A DNA stretch of 64,000 bases, from contig JAYKKT010000064.1 of the NCBI GenBank assembly GCA_036023115.1, positions 9,694,001 to 9,758,000 on the forward strand, given 5' to 3'. Below the pieces are notes generated by a model. The model was not told the origin of the DNA. It saw nothing but the letters and a program-made list of their open reading frames with translations, and made no database searches. Every line of letters begins with the position of its first letter. Position 1 is the stretch's first letter. Origin of the DNA: Brasenia schreberi (lineage: Eukaryota; Streptophyta; Magnoliopsida; Nymphaeales; Cabombaceae). A program made the translations under genes and the position numbers. Positions 11,690 to 26,600 of the stretch are shown here, piece by piece.

Positions 11690-14600
11690 CTGGTAAACAA
11701 GAATAAAAGTGTCATGTCTTTGGAACTATGGTGACCAGAAACACCAAAACAAGTATCAGACACAGGATGATGATTGTGATACTTGTTATACTCTCTGCTT
11801 TTTGTTCCTAGAGTTGATCTACAGCTACTGATCTTGTGTGCTTTTTCTCACACTTTAATAATTTCTATAACCTTGCAAACACTACTACAGCATGCATTAT
11901 TGTTAAAATTTGCAGAAAAGAACTGAACTCATACATCTTTCAAAATGTCCGGGTTTTCATAGTATTAAAAGTCTCAAAAGTAGTCGTGAAACTGTTATAG
12001 GGACAATTGACTTGTGGTTTCTACTACTAAATACAAAATGCCACTATTTTGTGATTTTAAGATGAAATTTTCAGACAACATAATCCAAAAGATATTGATT
12101 TTCCAATATTTGCATACTAGTTTAGGAAAAAATATCCAAAGTTTGCATACTAACTTGATGTACACTTAACAAAATAACTTTTTTAAGTTTTGACTTTCAA
12201 AGCTTCCTTTCACATTATATTATTTGATTTTGTTGTATATGCACATGCATTCCGGAGATTATTCAACATTGAAACATAGTTGATCTTGTGCAAGATCTTC
12301 ACTGAAGGTTGTACCTACCTATATTTTGTATTGTTTGACCATTTGAAATTGTCGAAATGGGATACCAGCAGCATGTAGTGATTGCGACTTCAATAAAAGT
12401 TACAGTTCAAAGAAAATGTGTCAACTGACACTCTACAAGAAGTAAAAAGTTTGAGTGACTTGGAGCCTTGGAGGTGGAAGAACATATTCGTGGCTATTTT
12501 TCTGAACATCACCCAAGAGTTGAAACTCTTTTCCTTGCTGAGAAAAATGAAAATCAACCTGTCTGGGTGGGCAAACTAAATGCACTAATGACAGTTCAAA
12601 AAAGTTAACATGTGAGAAAAGTACAGTTCCTAATCCTTTCGAATCCATTGGTCATTGAAAAGGACAGAGACATAACTGTCTCTGGCTCCAAGGCATCCTT
12701 GGACAGAATCATCTCATATTGTAAACTGCATATTACATACCTGTGAAGCATGCCCAAATGGAGCAGTAACTAGAGGGAGGCTAGGATCATCTCTGTCTGC
12801 CTGAATATTCTCCTGCAACAAGAAACAGTCTTAGAAAGGGGAAAGCAAAGGGAAAAAGCCTTCATAACCAGACTACATGTAAAGATCAAGTTTGCAGCCT
12901 AATTTTTGGAAAACAGGAGAAATAACTACAAAGAGGAGCGGATTGATAACGACAAACGATCAGTCAAACTCCCTCATAACCAAAGTTTATTTAAAGAATA
13001 AGACTGGAAAAGACAATGATACGTGGACCAGAATTCCCTGTGAATAGAATCAAAGATCATATACACCACAATGAGAAGTGACTCGACAATGATTATATTA
13101 AAAAAATTGATGCCTAGTGAAAAGTATCTGCATACCAGTCCTCTTGAAAGCAGTACAGAGAAAAGGAAGAGAATTGCCCCCATACGACTCTGGAAAACAG
13201 GAAGCATTGTCTTGATCTGGTGAAAAGCAGCTGTCTGTGAAGTATGTACATGGATCCGCAAAACATTCTGCAAGTCAGAGGATGATCCAATCGAAAGACC
13301 TTCCAATGCTTTTGCAATCACCTGCAGTTCCATGACATACAACAATTCAGAAACAAATGAAGAATCTCAAAATGAAATAAAAGGACATATAGCCAAGGTT
13401 TCACCTCAGACTTGTCACTCTTTTCAGATTTCTCACCGCAATAATGATCAAGAACGCTTAATGTTGCAACAATAGCCTTTTTTTGACTTCCACATGAAAA
13501 TAGAATTTCCACCATACTGAGAATCAATGCTCTGATTATTATTTAAAAAGAGAAAAATTAGTCAGCATCTTGGAACGCAGATTTCTCCCATAGTAATTTA
13601 GATCCAAGTGTCCTCAAATATACCCCAAACTAAAGCATAATAAATTACAACAGGAAGGCACTTAACCATAGTATACAATCTAAAACAATTTGATTTCTAA
13701 CAGAAGAGCTATACAGAACCAACTATCCCCACCGAAGTGATACAATCTAGACGACTGACATCTTCACAATGAGTAAGTTTCAGGTAGTCTTCCAATGACT
13801 TGCAATGATGCTAAATTTGTTGGCATTGGCTTCCTAACTATAGTATGGTGCTTAGAGATCAAAAGGTTTTTCTATCACTAAGTATGACAAAGTTGAATCA
13901 ATCGGTATATTACAAGACCACGTAGGTAGTTTCGTGCTTTGAGTTCAAAAAAAAATTGTATCACCAAATACTTTCAATTTGAACCAATCAGTATTTAGAA
14001 GACAGAGTAGGCAAGGAAGCAACTAACGGTGATGCAGACATCTTTGGACGGTAACATATAATTCAAAACCTGTTCTGCACGAATTCGTACAACTGCAAGT
14101 ATTAAATGGTCAGGACTCATGGTCTTACAATCTCTACTCTGGAGGAGATGAAAGATGGATGAAGTCTATAAGGGAACAAGATAAAAGTGAAAAAATGAAT
14201 CACGAACCTCCCAGACAAAACAAGAGAGGGGGAGAAAAGTACGCCAAAACAGCAAGGTCCTAATGTTAACTTCCAACAATGAAGTTACAGAATGTTTACA
14301 AAGTTTATGATATTATCTCTCAACAATTGATGTTGACCAATGCATGTCAGCAGCAGTCTGTCATATCAACTTTTAGGTTCTTATTAACTGCACAGAAGGG
14401 TCGTGGGATAACCATTTGGCAACAAAATGGTCATCAATGTTACACGTAAAACATGTCCAACATGTGTCAGTTTACAGAACAAAGGTAATGCACTTAAACG
14501 CTTCATTTAGAGAGCATGTCATTTCAGATGTTAACACTAACCAGCAATGTTTATGAAGTGGCATGCTAGATGCCAGAAGAGGTTCTCATATTTTAGTCTG

Positions 14601-17600
14601 TTCCTGATGATCATTTGCTCCCTTCACATTGCAATTAAGGAGAAGCGTCCAGAATTCGAAAGTTGATGAACAGGCATGATGAGGGAAGTTAAGTGATATA
14701 TATTTTAGATGCCTTTTAAAAATTCGAATATAAAGAAATCTGAATATTTAAGGAATAGTGATTCTCAAGACCAGTTTCAATGAAAAAGTAGACGAGGCAT
14801 TTTAAAAAGGTTTGTGAAGCCAAAAATATAAAAAGAACAAAAATAGAGCTTAAAATGGGAATAGGAAATGACATAAAGTTTCAAATATCACATAATCTTG
14901 ATATAAGATTGCAACATTCTGTTTGTTTGCTATTTTTAATATGAGAAATATTTTGAAAAATGTCATCTGATAATAGCGCCATCTTTAAAGTGTTGTTGTA
15001 TCATGAGATTTCATAATTTTGACAATATTCATAACTATGGTCCACATATATCCAAGGGCCAAAGGGGCGTAGAGAGTTTGTTTTGGTACCCTTGATACCC
15101 CAGAAGTCGGAAGGGCCAAAGGGAGATTCCTCAGCAGACCCTTCAATCTTGAATTGCAGTCTCAAAGAATCACGACCCACTATGATAGTTTCCTCTTATG
15201 CCTTTCTTGTTTAACAGTTCAAGACTCTAGTTCATTATACAGGGAAGGACATTAACTCATTCTGAATTTGACTAGATTTTCATGCAATGGGGAAAGCTTT
15301 AGAAGATTACGATTGTGTAAAGGAAATAGCTCAAACGACAAGGCAGTGCCAGCTAGACAATGCAACACAAAGAGTTCCTAGAAGGTCAGTCATCCTAGTA
15401 ATATTCTCAGGTAAGCTGGCTTGACTTGATCGCTCTCTACTAAAGATTGAACAAAGTTTTATGTTAGCCATGATATCTAAATGCAACCACCTCCTCTATC
15501 CAGGCTCGGGATCAGCTATTTAAAGGAAAACCCTCGCTATAAGCAGAATTGGTTACATAAGAAATGCACTTTCCGCAAAAATAATATGGAAAGAAGAGGC
15601 TGAATGCAGGGAAGGTTTCTTCTGGTAGGTACTCTTAGAGACCAACTTGGTGGAGGGAGTGCAGGCTTTGTAACTAAAGGATTACAAAACATAGCTGTGT
15701 AACAATACATTTGTCGGTCTGAGTCCCTCCTTCGCCAGAACCAGCCTTCAAGGAGGGCCCTTCATTTCAATTAATTATCTATAGAGGCAGAAAATTATCA
15801 GATTAGTGTATGATGTCTCAGAAATAAATTTCTCATTTTACATTATCTTTTCCAATTTTCAAGCTCAATCGAACAGGCACAGAGTTATGAGATGGGGCAC
15901 CAAAAACTAATCTCAGATCTGAAGAAACAAAAGCCAAACACCACTAAAGTAATGGTGATTGCATCAATGATCTGTTATGGACATGTTAAGAACAGAAGGT
16001 GAGGAATGGCAGAATAATCACCTAGTCTTTTCACCTTCAGTCAAAGAACAAAAGTATTCCATAGGCGTACAGGATCTTTGAGAAAGTTTCCTCAGGACTG
16101 ACGATCTTGTCTGTATGTTGAATCTGGAGCTCGATAATTCATCCGTACAGAATAGAAGGTATTTGAGGACAAAAGCCTGCATGAAAGAAAAACACAAATT
16201 TATGAGAAGAGCATCTCACAGGAAATATCATCCTTCGACTTTTTATGAAACTATTCATAATCAAACTATGATTAGCTTCACTTCATCCAAGAAAAAATAA
16301 TTACAACTAGCTTCACCCTTGGTATAGGGTTAACTTGATCTCCTTGCAAGAAATAAACCATGGTTCTAGCATTACATGCTTTGAACAATAATCATGTTAG
16401 ACTGAATAGCAGAGCGTTTAGAGACTTGTGACTGACATATAAGACAGCAATGACCGCCAAGTTGGACAAGTAGAACAAATTTCAACATATTTTTTACTAT
16501 ATTCACAAATAGACACTGTCCACAGAAACCCAAAACCCCATTATGATTCCAAATGTTGCCATCATCTCACAGTAGAACATAAAAGTGATCCACCAAATCA
16601 TCCTTCATAGGAAAGAAAAAAGATAGCAATTTCAATTTTCACTACCTTCTACTGGCCGATAAAGACAATTTTTGTGGAACGTGTTCAATATTGACATCTA
16701 AACGTACTCTTCTAATATTCATTTTCAATCCGCCTTCACTTTATGGTTTGTTAAAACATGTAAAAGGACCAGGGCCCCTGTTAGTGTGTTGGGACCAGGC
16801 CACAAGGGCCAGGACTGCCAAGGCCATTGCTGGCCCTGGTACTCCAACGGCTAGTATCATTTGCCTCCCAACTAGCCGTTCACAACGGCTGGCTATTTGC
16901 TCTTCAGTATTGCTGCTCTATCTCTCAAATATCTGCCTATAAAAGCACATTTGTGCTCCATAATAAATTAAGCCTCTGAGGACACTGTCAAGGAATAAAG
17001 CTGTGTTTTTTTTCAGTTGTGCTGTGTTTTCCATTTGTGGACTGAATTGTGGAGAAGTGTTTGAGATATTTCGTCGGGATCGTCGAGGTCATTGTGTAGC
17101 TATTCAAGCGTGGATTTGATTACATGGTATCAAAACCTAATCAAGGGTATTAACTGAGTGACTCTACCTTGGGAAGGGTGCCAAGAAAGCCTGGATTTGG
17201 TGGACTACTCTTCATTTCAAGTAAGAATGTTTATTGATTTGTTTTGATTTCTTGAAAATGGAAGACAAGGAATTTAGTTTCTGCCTAGCAAACTCCAACT
17301 ACAAAGCATGGGCACAAACCATGAAAATTTATCTATATTTCAAAAAATTAAGCGGAACAAAAATCGAACCTTCCATTGATTCAAGTCTAAAACATAAAGA
17401 GGAATACGAAGGAGCACATAGAGCTATTATATGGATCCTGACGAATAATGTTAGTGAATATGTAAGAGATACTTTAGCGAACTTCACCAATGCCAAAGAA
17501 GCATGGGAGTATTTAAAAAGAATACATGTTCAGAGTGATGTGGCACACCGAATGGCATTGAGAGACAAACTGATGTTATGCTAAAATGACAAGAACATAA

Positions 17601-20600
17601 ATGAATAGTACACGGAATTTGCAAACATTCGGAATCAACTTTGTGCATAGTGTAAATAAAATGAGGACTTTGTATATCAGTTTTCATAAGTATGAGAGAA
17701 GAATTTGTTGTAAAGGAAACTTTGCCCATGTAAGGGATCACCCTTGCATGGTCGGTCTCAAGCCCGAATAAAGGAGGAGGGTTGTGTTAGGCTTTCGATA
17801 ACCAGCGTAAAACTTTATCGGATTTTTATACCATATATTATACAAATTATGAGCATTGCTTTGGGGCGTCCATGCCTAGCGACGCGCTGCAAAGCTTGAA
17901 TGCAGTGAAAAGTAAGCAAAGGCCACTACATTTTCGCCCAAATATAATGAATCAATTGCAGAGAGGGTTCCCACATCATTAATGGGTGTGGGTAAAAAAG
18001 TTAGTCCCACTATATTGCCGCCTCAATGTAGTGAATAAATTACAGAGAGGGTCTCCGCATTTTCAATATGGACGGATGCGGGGGTAAGAAAGTTAATCCT
18101 AGATAATAAGATTCATATTAGTTCTTGGAATATCGGAACATTGTTCAGTAAGCTAATGGAGGTGGTAGATATTATGATTCGAAGAAATATTTATATTCTA
18201 TGTTTACAAGAGACAAAGTGAGTTGGAGAAAAAGCAAAGGAGATTGAGGATACAGGTTTTAAATTATGGTACTCATGTAAGGAAAATGCTCAAAATGGAG
18301 TTGGTATTATCAGTGTTATCCGTATCGCACCGTACATATACATCCAAAAGTATCGTATTTTACAACTTATCGGTCTGTATCGTGCAATACGAGCCGTACC
18401 GGGGTCCCTGGCCGAACGGAAACCTGCGTTTTTACGAGTTTCCTTGGTTTGTTTAGAGCTCTCCAAGCTCCCCTAGCGTGGTTCTTTGCCTCCTTGGTGT
18501 TCAAGGCTTCAAAAACATGCTCTACAGTGTCCGTGCAAGCCTTCTAACTCGGATTTTGATATATTTTTAGTGTTTTTCTTCATTTTTTTCTTTGTATTTG
18601 TTGTTTTTTTATGTTATTTCTTTTTTTCTTATTTTGAATGACAAAATATGAAATTATTAAGTGTGTGGATATGATTTTTATTGCATTCATGAAGTGGGAG
18701 ACACTCTATTTGAGTGTTATTTTAAGATTGGGGATTTACGAAGTGCTTTTATTTTCAGGTTTTTTATTGAATTAAAGTGCTCAATTGATATGGGAAGGGG
18801 TAGTAGAGACTCTCATTCTCGTTCTGATAATCCGGCATGGCAGTGGGGTATACCAGTTGAAGGTTCCAGATTGAAGATAAGATGTTTATTTTGTGAGAGG
18901 GTGGTTAGTGGTGGAATTTCACGGTTAAAATACCACCTAACAGGGACTAGGAAAGAAGTCGTTCCTTGCACAGACAGAGTTAGAAGTTTGCCAGAAGGCA
19001 TTAAATGGTAATGTCTTTAGGTGATTCACAGTATACAAGAGAGAAGACAACAAAAGGATGATTTGGAGATGTTTGAAGAAGATCATGATGCTATTGGATT
19101 CACTTATAGTTTGCCTTTAGATGCCAGAACAGAGATTGGTAGTAGTATTTCACGAGCACCGGAAAAAGGGTTGTTGAAGACTTTGGAGGTGGCAAAAAAG
19201 AAAGTTCAGGAATGAGTAGAGGAAGAGTTTCTTCTAGCATACATTCATTTTTTCCTCCTACCACTATGCTCAACCTGAAATTCGTGTTGTTATGGCTTCA
19301 GAACATCTGCATGATCAAGCAAACCTTGCAGTGAGGAGATGGTTTTATGATGCATGCATTTCATTTAATGCAACAAACAGTTTTAATTTTCAAGCAATAG
19401 CAGATGCAATTGCTAACATTGGTGCAGGATACAAGATGCCCTCCTATCAGAAGTTGAGTGGAAAGATCTTAAATAAGACCGTCATTGAAGTGCAAGAATA
19501 TTGTTCGACTTTAAGAGTCATGGAAGGAGACAGGTTGCACTATCATGACAGATGAATGGATAGATAGGCAAGGAAGGACCTTCCTAAACTTTCTTATCTA
19601 CTGTCCTAAAGGACTTATGTTTTTGAGATCTCTAGACATGTCAGAGGAGAGGCACACTCCGAAGATACTACGGCAAGAATTTTATAAGGTGATATGCAAG
19701 GTTCGGCTAGAGAATGTAGTTCAATTGATTACAGATAATGCAGCTAACTACAAAGCAGTTAGGAAGGAGTTAGCTGATACTTATGGGACTTTCTATTGGA
19801 CACCATTGCAACCCATTGTTTAGACCTCATCCTTGAGTATATTGGTGAGATGGATGAGATAAAGGCAGCAACTCAGTGTTGCCAAGATATCACAAAATTT
19901 ATTTACAATCATGCATTTGTTTTATCTATAATGAGGAAATATACAGAAGGTGCACAGCTTCTTCGAACAACTGCAACTCAGTTTCCAACAAACTTCTTAT
20001 CTGTACAGAGTATTATGAGACAGAAGCAAGCTCCTCAGATGAGTGGCAACAATTTGCATAGTTGCCTCAGAATAAAAGAAACCGAAAGTTGAATGAGATT
20101 TCTGAGACAATCTTCAAGAGTGCATGTTGGAATGCATGTGTTAGACTATTGAGGATTACATGTTCATTAGTGAAGGTTTTGAGATTGGCTGATAGTGAGG
20201 AGAAACCATCTATAGGCTACCTTTATAAAGCCATGGATAGGGCTAAAGAAACCATTAGAAATAATTTTAATGAAAAAAAGAGAGATTTTATGTCCGTGTG
20301 AAAAATTATTGATAATAGATGGAATAAACAATTGCATCAGTCTATTCATGCAACAGCATATTATCTAAACCCATCATTACGGTGAGATTAATTGAGGCAT
20401 CATTGATTGTATAGATAGATTAGTCCCTGATGAAAGCAGGGCACATGCTATACAACGAGAGATGGAGACCTATGATAATGCTCTTCACTTGATGGATTTG
20501 CCTGTAGCAATTCGCAACCGCACTACTATGCATCCAGATAAATTGTTTATCTTCGTATTTAAGTTTATTAAATCAATACATCTTATATTATTATGGATTA

Positions 20601-23600
20601 TGTATTTAATATTTTATTTTTCTACAGATGTTTGGTGGAATAGGTTTGGAACCGATTGCCCGAACCTTAAGGATTTTACAGTCGAAGTTTTGAGTCAAAC
20701 CTGTAGTGCAACTGGTTATGAAAAGAATTGGAGTGTCTTTGAACACATCCATACAAAAAAGCGCTACAGGTTGGAACATAAGCGACTGAATGATTTAGTT
20801 TTTATTCGTTGTAACATACACCTTCGTGAAAGGTAATGTTTTATTACTTAGTACTTAAATGTTCAATTCAATAAATTGTTTGACTTCAATTGTTAATATT
20901 ATTTACTAATTGTTTATATTTCTTTGTTGTAGGTAATTAAAAAAAATAAATAGACAAGAAAGCCAATTTGATTCAATAAGTTTGGATAATTTTGATATAT
21001 TAGAAGCCTAGATTATAGAAGATAATGAAGAAAATGCCCTCCTAACTAAAAAAGACATTGCAGGGATTAATTTGAAAAGAACGCAACAACAGTATCAAGG
21101 AGACAAAGAATTTGATTTTCAAGGAGAAGGTGTTGTTGATGATGACGACCTTCAACAAGGAGAAGAAGAAGATTATTTAGTTGATGATCCTGATTATAAT
21201 TTATAAAATGTAAATGTATTTCATTTTTTGCTTCAAAATATGTAAATTTGGATGTAATTGTTCAATGTTGAATGCTCAATATATACTAAACTTTGCATTA
21301 TATGAATTCAAAGCAATTACCAGATTTTTCTTATTTTTTCCTGATTTTTCCTGATTTTTTTCTTGATTTTTACCATTTTTTCTTCATTTTTTAAATATTT
21401 TTTTATTTTTTTATTATTAAAGTATGATACACTACGATACCATACACCCGTATTGTGGAGCCCAGCGATACGCGATACGATACACGTCAAACAACACTGT
21501 GTATTATCATAAATAAAGATTTAAAGGATAGTGTAGTAGACATAGAACGATATGGTAACCGAATCATGACGTTAAAATTAGTGTTAAGAGCGGAGATTTT
21601 GAATATAGTTTGTACTTACACAGCCGAAGGAGGACTAGAAGATAGTATAAAGACGGCTTTTTGGGAAGAGTTAGATAAGGTGATTCAAAGAATTCCATAA
21701 AGGGAGATTATTTGTTTAGGAGGAGATTTAAATGGACATGTAGGTAAAGAGGCATTAGGATATCAAGGTATTCATGGAAACTTTGGTTTGGGGATATAAA
21801 TGAAGGTAAGGAGATTTTAAATTTTGTTATGACATTTGATCTTTTTATAGTCAATACAATCTTCAAAAAACGAGATGAACATTTAATTACTTATAAAAGT
21901 GGCTTATCACAAACACAAATTGATTACTTTATTTATAGAAAAAAAATAGTGTGTTGTAAAGATTGCAAGGTAATTCCAGGAGAAAGCTTAACCACACACC
22001 ATCGACTTTTAGCTATGGATTTACAAATAAAAATGGAAATCTTATGGTTTCATTCTTTATGTAGGGCAAAGAAAGCATGTTAGAGATAAAAGAAATATGG
22101 CTATACATATTAGGAAAATGGCGAAAAATATGTTAATGTTTGGTGAATCTAAGGGAGGTGTACCGGCACAAAAAGAAGCATGTTGGTGAAGTGAAGTAGT
22201 GCAAAATAAAAAGGCAAAGAGGGCATGTTACAAATTACATTATGTTAAGAAAACTAATGAAACTTTAGAGGCTTATAAGAAAGTAAAGAAGGAAGCAAAA
22301 ACGGCCGTCATTCAAGCAAAAGCTAAAATTTGAAAGGATTTATATAAAAAACACAACTCAAATGAGGTGAAAGAGATATTTTTAGGATAGGTAGGGCTAG
22401 AGATAAGACAACTAAAAACTTAACTATGTAAGATGCATCAAAGACGATGATGAAAAAATTCTAGTGGCAAATGATGATATAAGAAATATATGAAAAAAAT
22501 ATTGAAAATAAAGATGTTAGTATTAGCTTAGGAGAGTTAGCCAAATCAGAAAAGTATATAAACCACAATTTCTACCAATGTATTCAAAAGAATGAAGTCA
22601 AAGAGGCTCTTAAACATATGAAGGATGGTAAATGAGTAGACCAGACAATATAGCTATAGAAGTTTCGAAAATCCTAGGAGAAATAGGAATTGCGTGGCTC
22701 AAAAGACTATTTAATGAAATATGGAGAAACCAAAAGATGCCCAAGGAATGCAGAGCAAGTACACTAATACCCATATATAAGAACAAGGGAGACTTTCAGA
22801 ATTGTGCGAATTATCGAGGTATCAAGTTAATGAGCCATACTATGAAATTGTGGGAAAGAATTATCGAACGTAGGTTAAGAGAAGTATCAAGTACAACAAA
22901 GAACCAATTTGGATTCATGTTAGGCAGATCTATTGTTGAAGCGATTCACCTTTTGAGACGTCTTATAAAACATTTTAGAGCAAAAAAAAAAGACTTTCAC
23001 ATGATATTTATTGATCTAGAAAAAGCTTACGATAGGGTATCGAGGGAGGTTCTTTGGAAAACCTTGAAAAAAAAGGTATCTCACTTACATACATAAACCT
23101 TATAAGAGACATGTACAATGATGCAAAAACATGTGTGAGGACTCATGAAGGAATGACAGACTTCTTTGAAGTTAATATTGGGTTACATCAAGGATCAACT
23201 TTAAGTCCATACTTATTTATAACGATGATTGATGAGTTAACAAAACATATTCAAGATGGGGTACCTTGGTGTATGTTATTTGGAGATGATATTGTGTTAG
23301 TGGAGGAGTATAAGGAAAAAGTTAATAGAAAATTGGAACTATGGAGAGAATCATTAGAAAGTAAAGGCTTCCGACTTAGTAGAACAAAGACATAATATAT
23401 GGAATGTAAGTTTGATCATTTGGTTACTTCAGAGGATATAGAAATTAAAATTGGTACACATTGCATCCCCCAAAAGGAAAGTTTTAAATACCTAGGGTTA
23501 ATTTTTCAGAGTGATAGAAGAATTGATGGAGATGTTATGCATTGAATTAATGTTGGTTGGTTAAAATGGAGAGGAGCATTAAGTATTCTTTGTGATAAGA

Positions 23601-26600
23601 ATATATCATTAAAGTTAAAAGGTAAATATTACAGAGCATCAATTAGACCTGTCATGTTCTATGGTTTTGAGTGTTGGGCAATTAATCATCAACATGTACA
23701 AAAGATGTTTGTGATAGAAATGAAGATGTTGAGATGGATGAGTGTTCATACAAGAAAAGACCGTATACATAATGAGGATATTAGAAATAAATTATGTGTG
23801 GCACCAATACAGGATAAAATGAGAGAATATCGTTTAAGGTGGTTTGGACATATAGAAAGAAGATCAAAAGAAAAACCTTTAAGAAGGTATGAAAAACTAG
23901 ATTTTGAAAGTATTAAAAGAGGTAGAGGACGACCACAAAAGTGTTGGAAAGAAGCAATAAAGAATAATCTAGCTTATTGTGAGTTCTGTTAACATGGCGC
24001 ATGATAGGGCTATGTGGAAACAAAGAATCAACGTAGCTAACCCCGTCTAGTATGGAAAAAGGCCTAGTTATTGTTGTTGTTCATTGTAAAGATGTTGTAC
24101 TTGTTGCCTCTAGACCAAGGACAACAATCGACCCTATCGTCCTCCACAATTTAAGCATGATGGATCCAACCACGAGGTAACTTGCTTTTATTACATACAA
24201 AAAGGGCATTACAAAAGAATTATCCAAAGTTAAAGAGGAGGGTTATAGTTGCCAGTGGGAAAGAAATGAAAGCGTAAAGCTTTCAGAAAAAGCAATGTGA
24301 AACAACTAGAGGAACATCTAAAGGAGAAGGCCTCTATTAGTTTGGTACGCTCCACCTCCAAAGGAGTAAAAGGTATGTCTTGGCTTCTAGATTCGGGTGC
24401 ATCCTTCAATATAACATGTGAAGAAAATCTTTTAAAAAATTATTCAAAGAAAACCCTTAATTCTTATGTGTTTAATGCTGACGGGACTAAGTTAAATATT
24501 GATAAAAATAGAGATCTTCAAAACAAATAATTTTTTGTTTCAAAAGTTAGCTCGGTCCCAAAACTGAACCTAAATCTTTTTTCAGTTTCTCAAATATTTG
24601 ACAGTAACTACGTTGTATTTTTCATGATTGCCTCTCGAAGAAGGTGATTAAGCATGGCCATAACGAAGGAAGACTTTATGTTATGGATTACTTACACGCA
24701 AAATTTTGGTCAATGTAATGCTTTTTCAAATTACGTATTTTTGTGACAAAAGATTGGGTCATCTAAATGTTAATCAAATATATAATTGTTCTTGAATTGG
24801 AATTAAGAAAGTTGATAAATTCTCTTTTAATGATTGTCATTTCAAAAAAATGAAACATCTTCTGTTTCCAAAAAGAATAGCATGCACTTATAAACCTTTT
24901 GAGTTAGTCCACTCATACGTCAGGGGAGCCACACCATGCATTTCTAAGGGTGGAGTAATATACTACGTAGTTTTCATAGATGATTTTACCATATATACTA
25001 GGATATACTTATTGAAAACAAAATCTGAGGTCTTAAAGACTTTGTAATCTTTATCAATATGATAAAAACGCAATTCAATTCAAAGATCAAAATTTTTAAA
25101 TCTGACACTGGAGAGAGTTTATGTCAAAAGAATTTAAAACGTATCTAGAAGTAAATGGCATAATTCATCAAACTTTCTATACCAAAATCCCCCCACAAAA
25201 TGGTATGGTAGAATGAAAACATCGGCACATTATGGAAACTACTAGGACAATGTTGATCGCTAGTATGGTCCCAAAGAACCTATAGGCAGAAGGTGTTATG
25301 ACGTTTGTATACTTAATAAATAGAATGCCTACACTTGTTTTACAAAATATGTCACCCAAAGAAAAACTGTTTAAAAAAAAAACCTTGTTATTCACACATG
25401 CAAGTGTTTTGTGTTTACCAACAAAGAAGATAAATTCTCTCATGCAATAGAATGTGTGTTTGTGGGATATGGCATAAATAAAAAGGCTAAAGGTGTTATG
25501 ACCCAAAAGATGACAAATTATATTTGTCTAGATATGTAAAAGTTCTTTAAAATGAGTTTTACTTTGAGAATGATGCTACCACCTCTTTTATTAACAAGGA
25601 ATATCACTTTTTGACGGATATGCTTTAGTTGAATTTAATAGAAGGAGAGGAAAGAGAAACAATTGATAGTGTGTTATCCCAATCTAGACATATTATTTCA
25701 CCCTATGATCAATACTATACTATAAGTAATCCTGAAACTATTGACCCCCCCCCCTTGAGAAGGTTCAACAGAAAATCTAGACCCCCCAAAAAGATTTGTA
25801 TCCTATAAGACCTTATCTTCACCTCATAGAGCACTTGTGACAAACCTAATAGCTATCAAGGAACCCAAGACTTACATATAAGCTCAAAAATCTTAAGAAT
25901 AGATTATGACATAGACACAACACTAAGAAGCCTCCAGGATGCAAGTGGAATTATAAAATCAAAACTAGGAGTGATGAAACCCTAGTAACAAAAGGATACT
26001 CTCAAGAATATGACATAGACTATGAAGAAACCTTTGCTCCTCTAGCAAAAATAACAATTGTTATGACGCTCATTGCATTAAGTATAATTAGAAAATGGGA
26101 TATAGTTCAAATGGACATTAAAATGCTTTCTTAAATGGGTGACTTAAAGAAGAGATTTACATGGAATCTCCTGGTCTTAACGTGTCAACCAATCAAGTTT
26201 TGCGTCAAAGAAAAGCTATTTATGGTCTTAAGCAAGACCCCAAAGTGTGGTTCGACAAAATGAATGAGTTTATGTCTAACCACGGGTTCACTGTATGCTA
26301 CACTGACACTACATTATTTGTAAGAAAGTTTGTTGCAACTATTGTGATACTTCTATTGTATGTGTATGATATGCTCATCACCGAAGACAATAATGAGGGT
26401 ATACAGAATATAAAAACAACTCTTGGAAAAGAGTTTTAAATGAAAGATCTTGGCATGTTGCATTACTTTATGAGGATAGAGGTAACTCGAGACAATAGAG
26501 CTACGTTCTTATCTCAAACCAAGTTTGCTACAGATATTGTCTGTAGATCAGGAATCATCGATGATGACAGGAAAGTTGAAACACCAGAGGTGTTGAATCA

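Larger units (their letters stand above)
17716..24083 (+). mobile_element. RTE-clade LINE copy A, split by hAT copy 2
   Basis: The 5' head (from about 17730), endonuclease and reverse transcriptase lie in order. The tail ends GTCTAGTATGGAAAAAGGCC followed by TTG repeats. The element lies between gag and protease of the copia. TTGTAAAG at 17708-17715 and 24084-24091 may be the target duplication. The hAT at 18311-21499 interrupts the 5' half; LINE sequence resumes exactly after its target duplication. The frames are broken. Confidence 0.85.
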
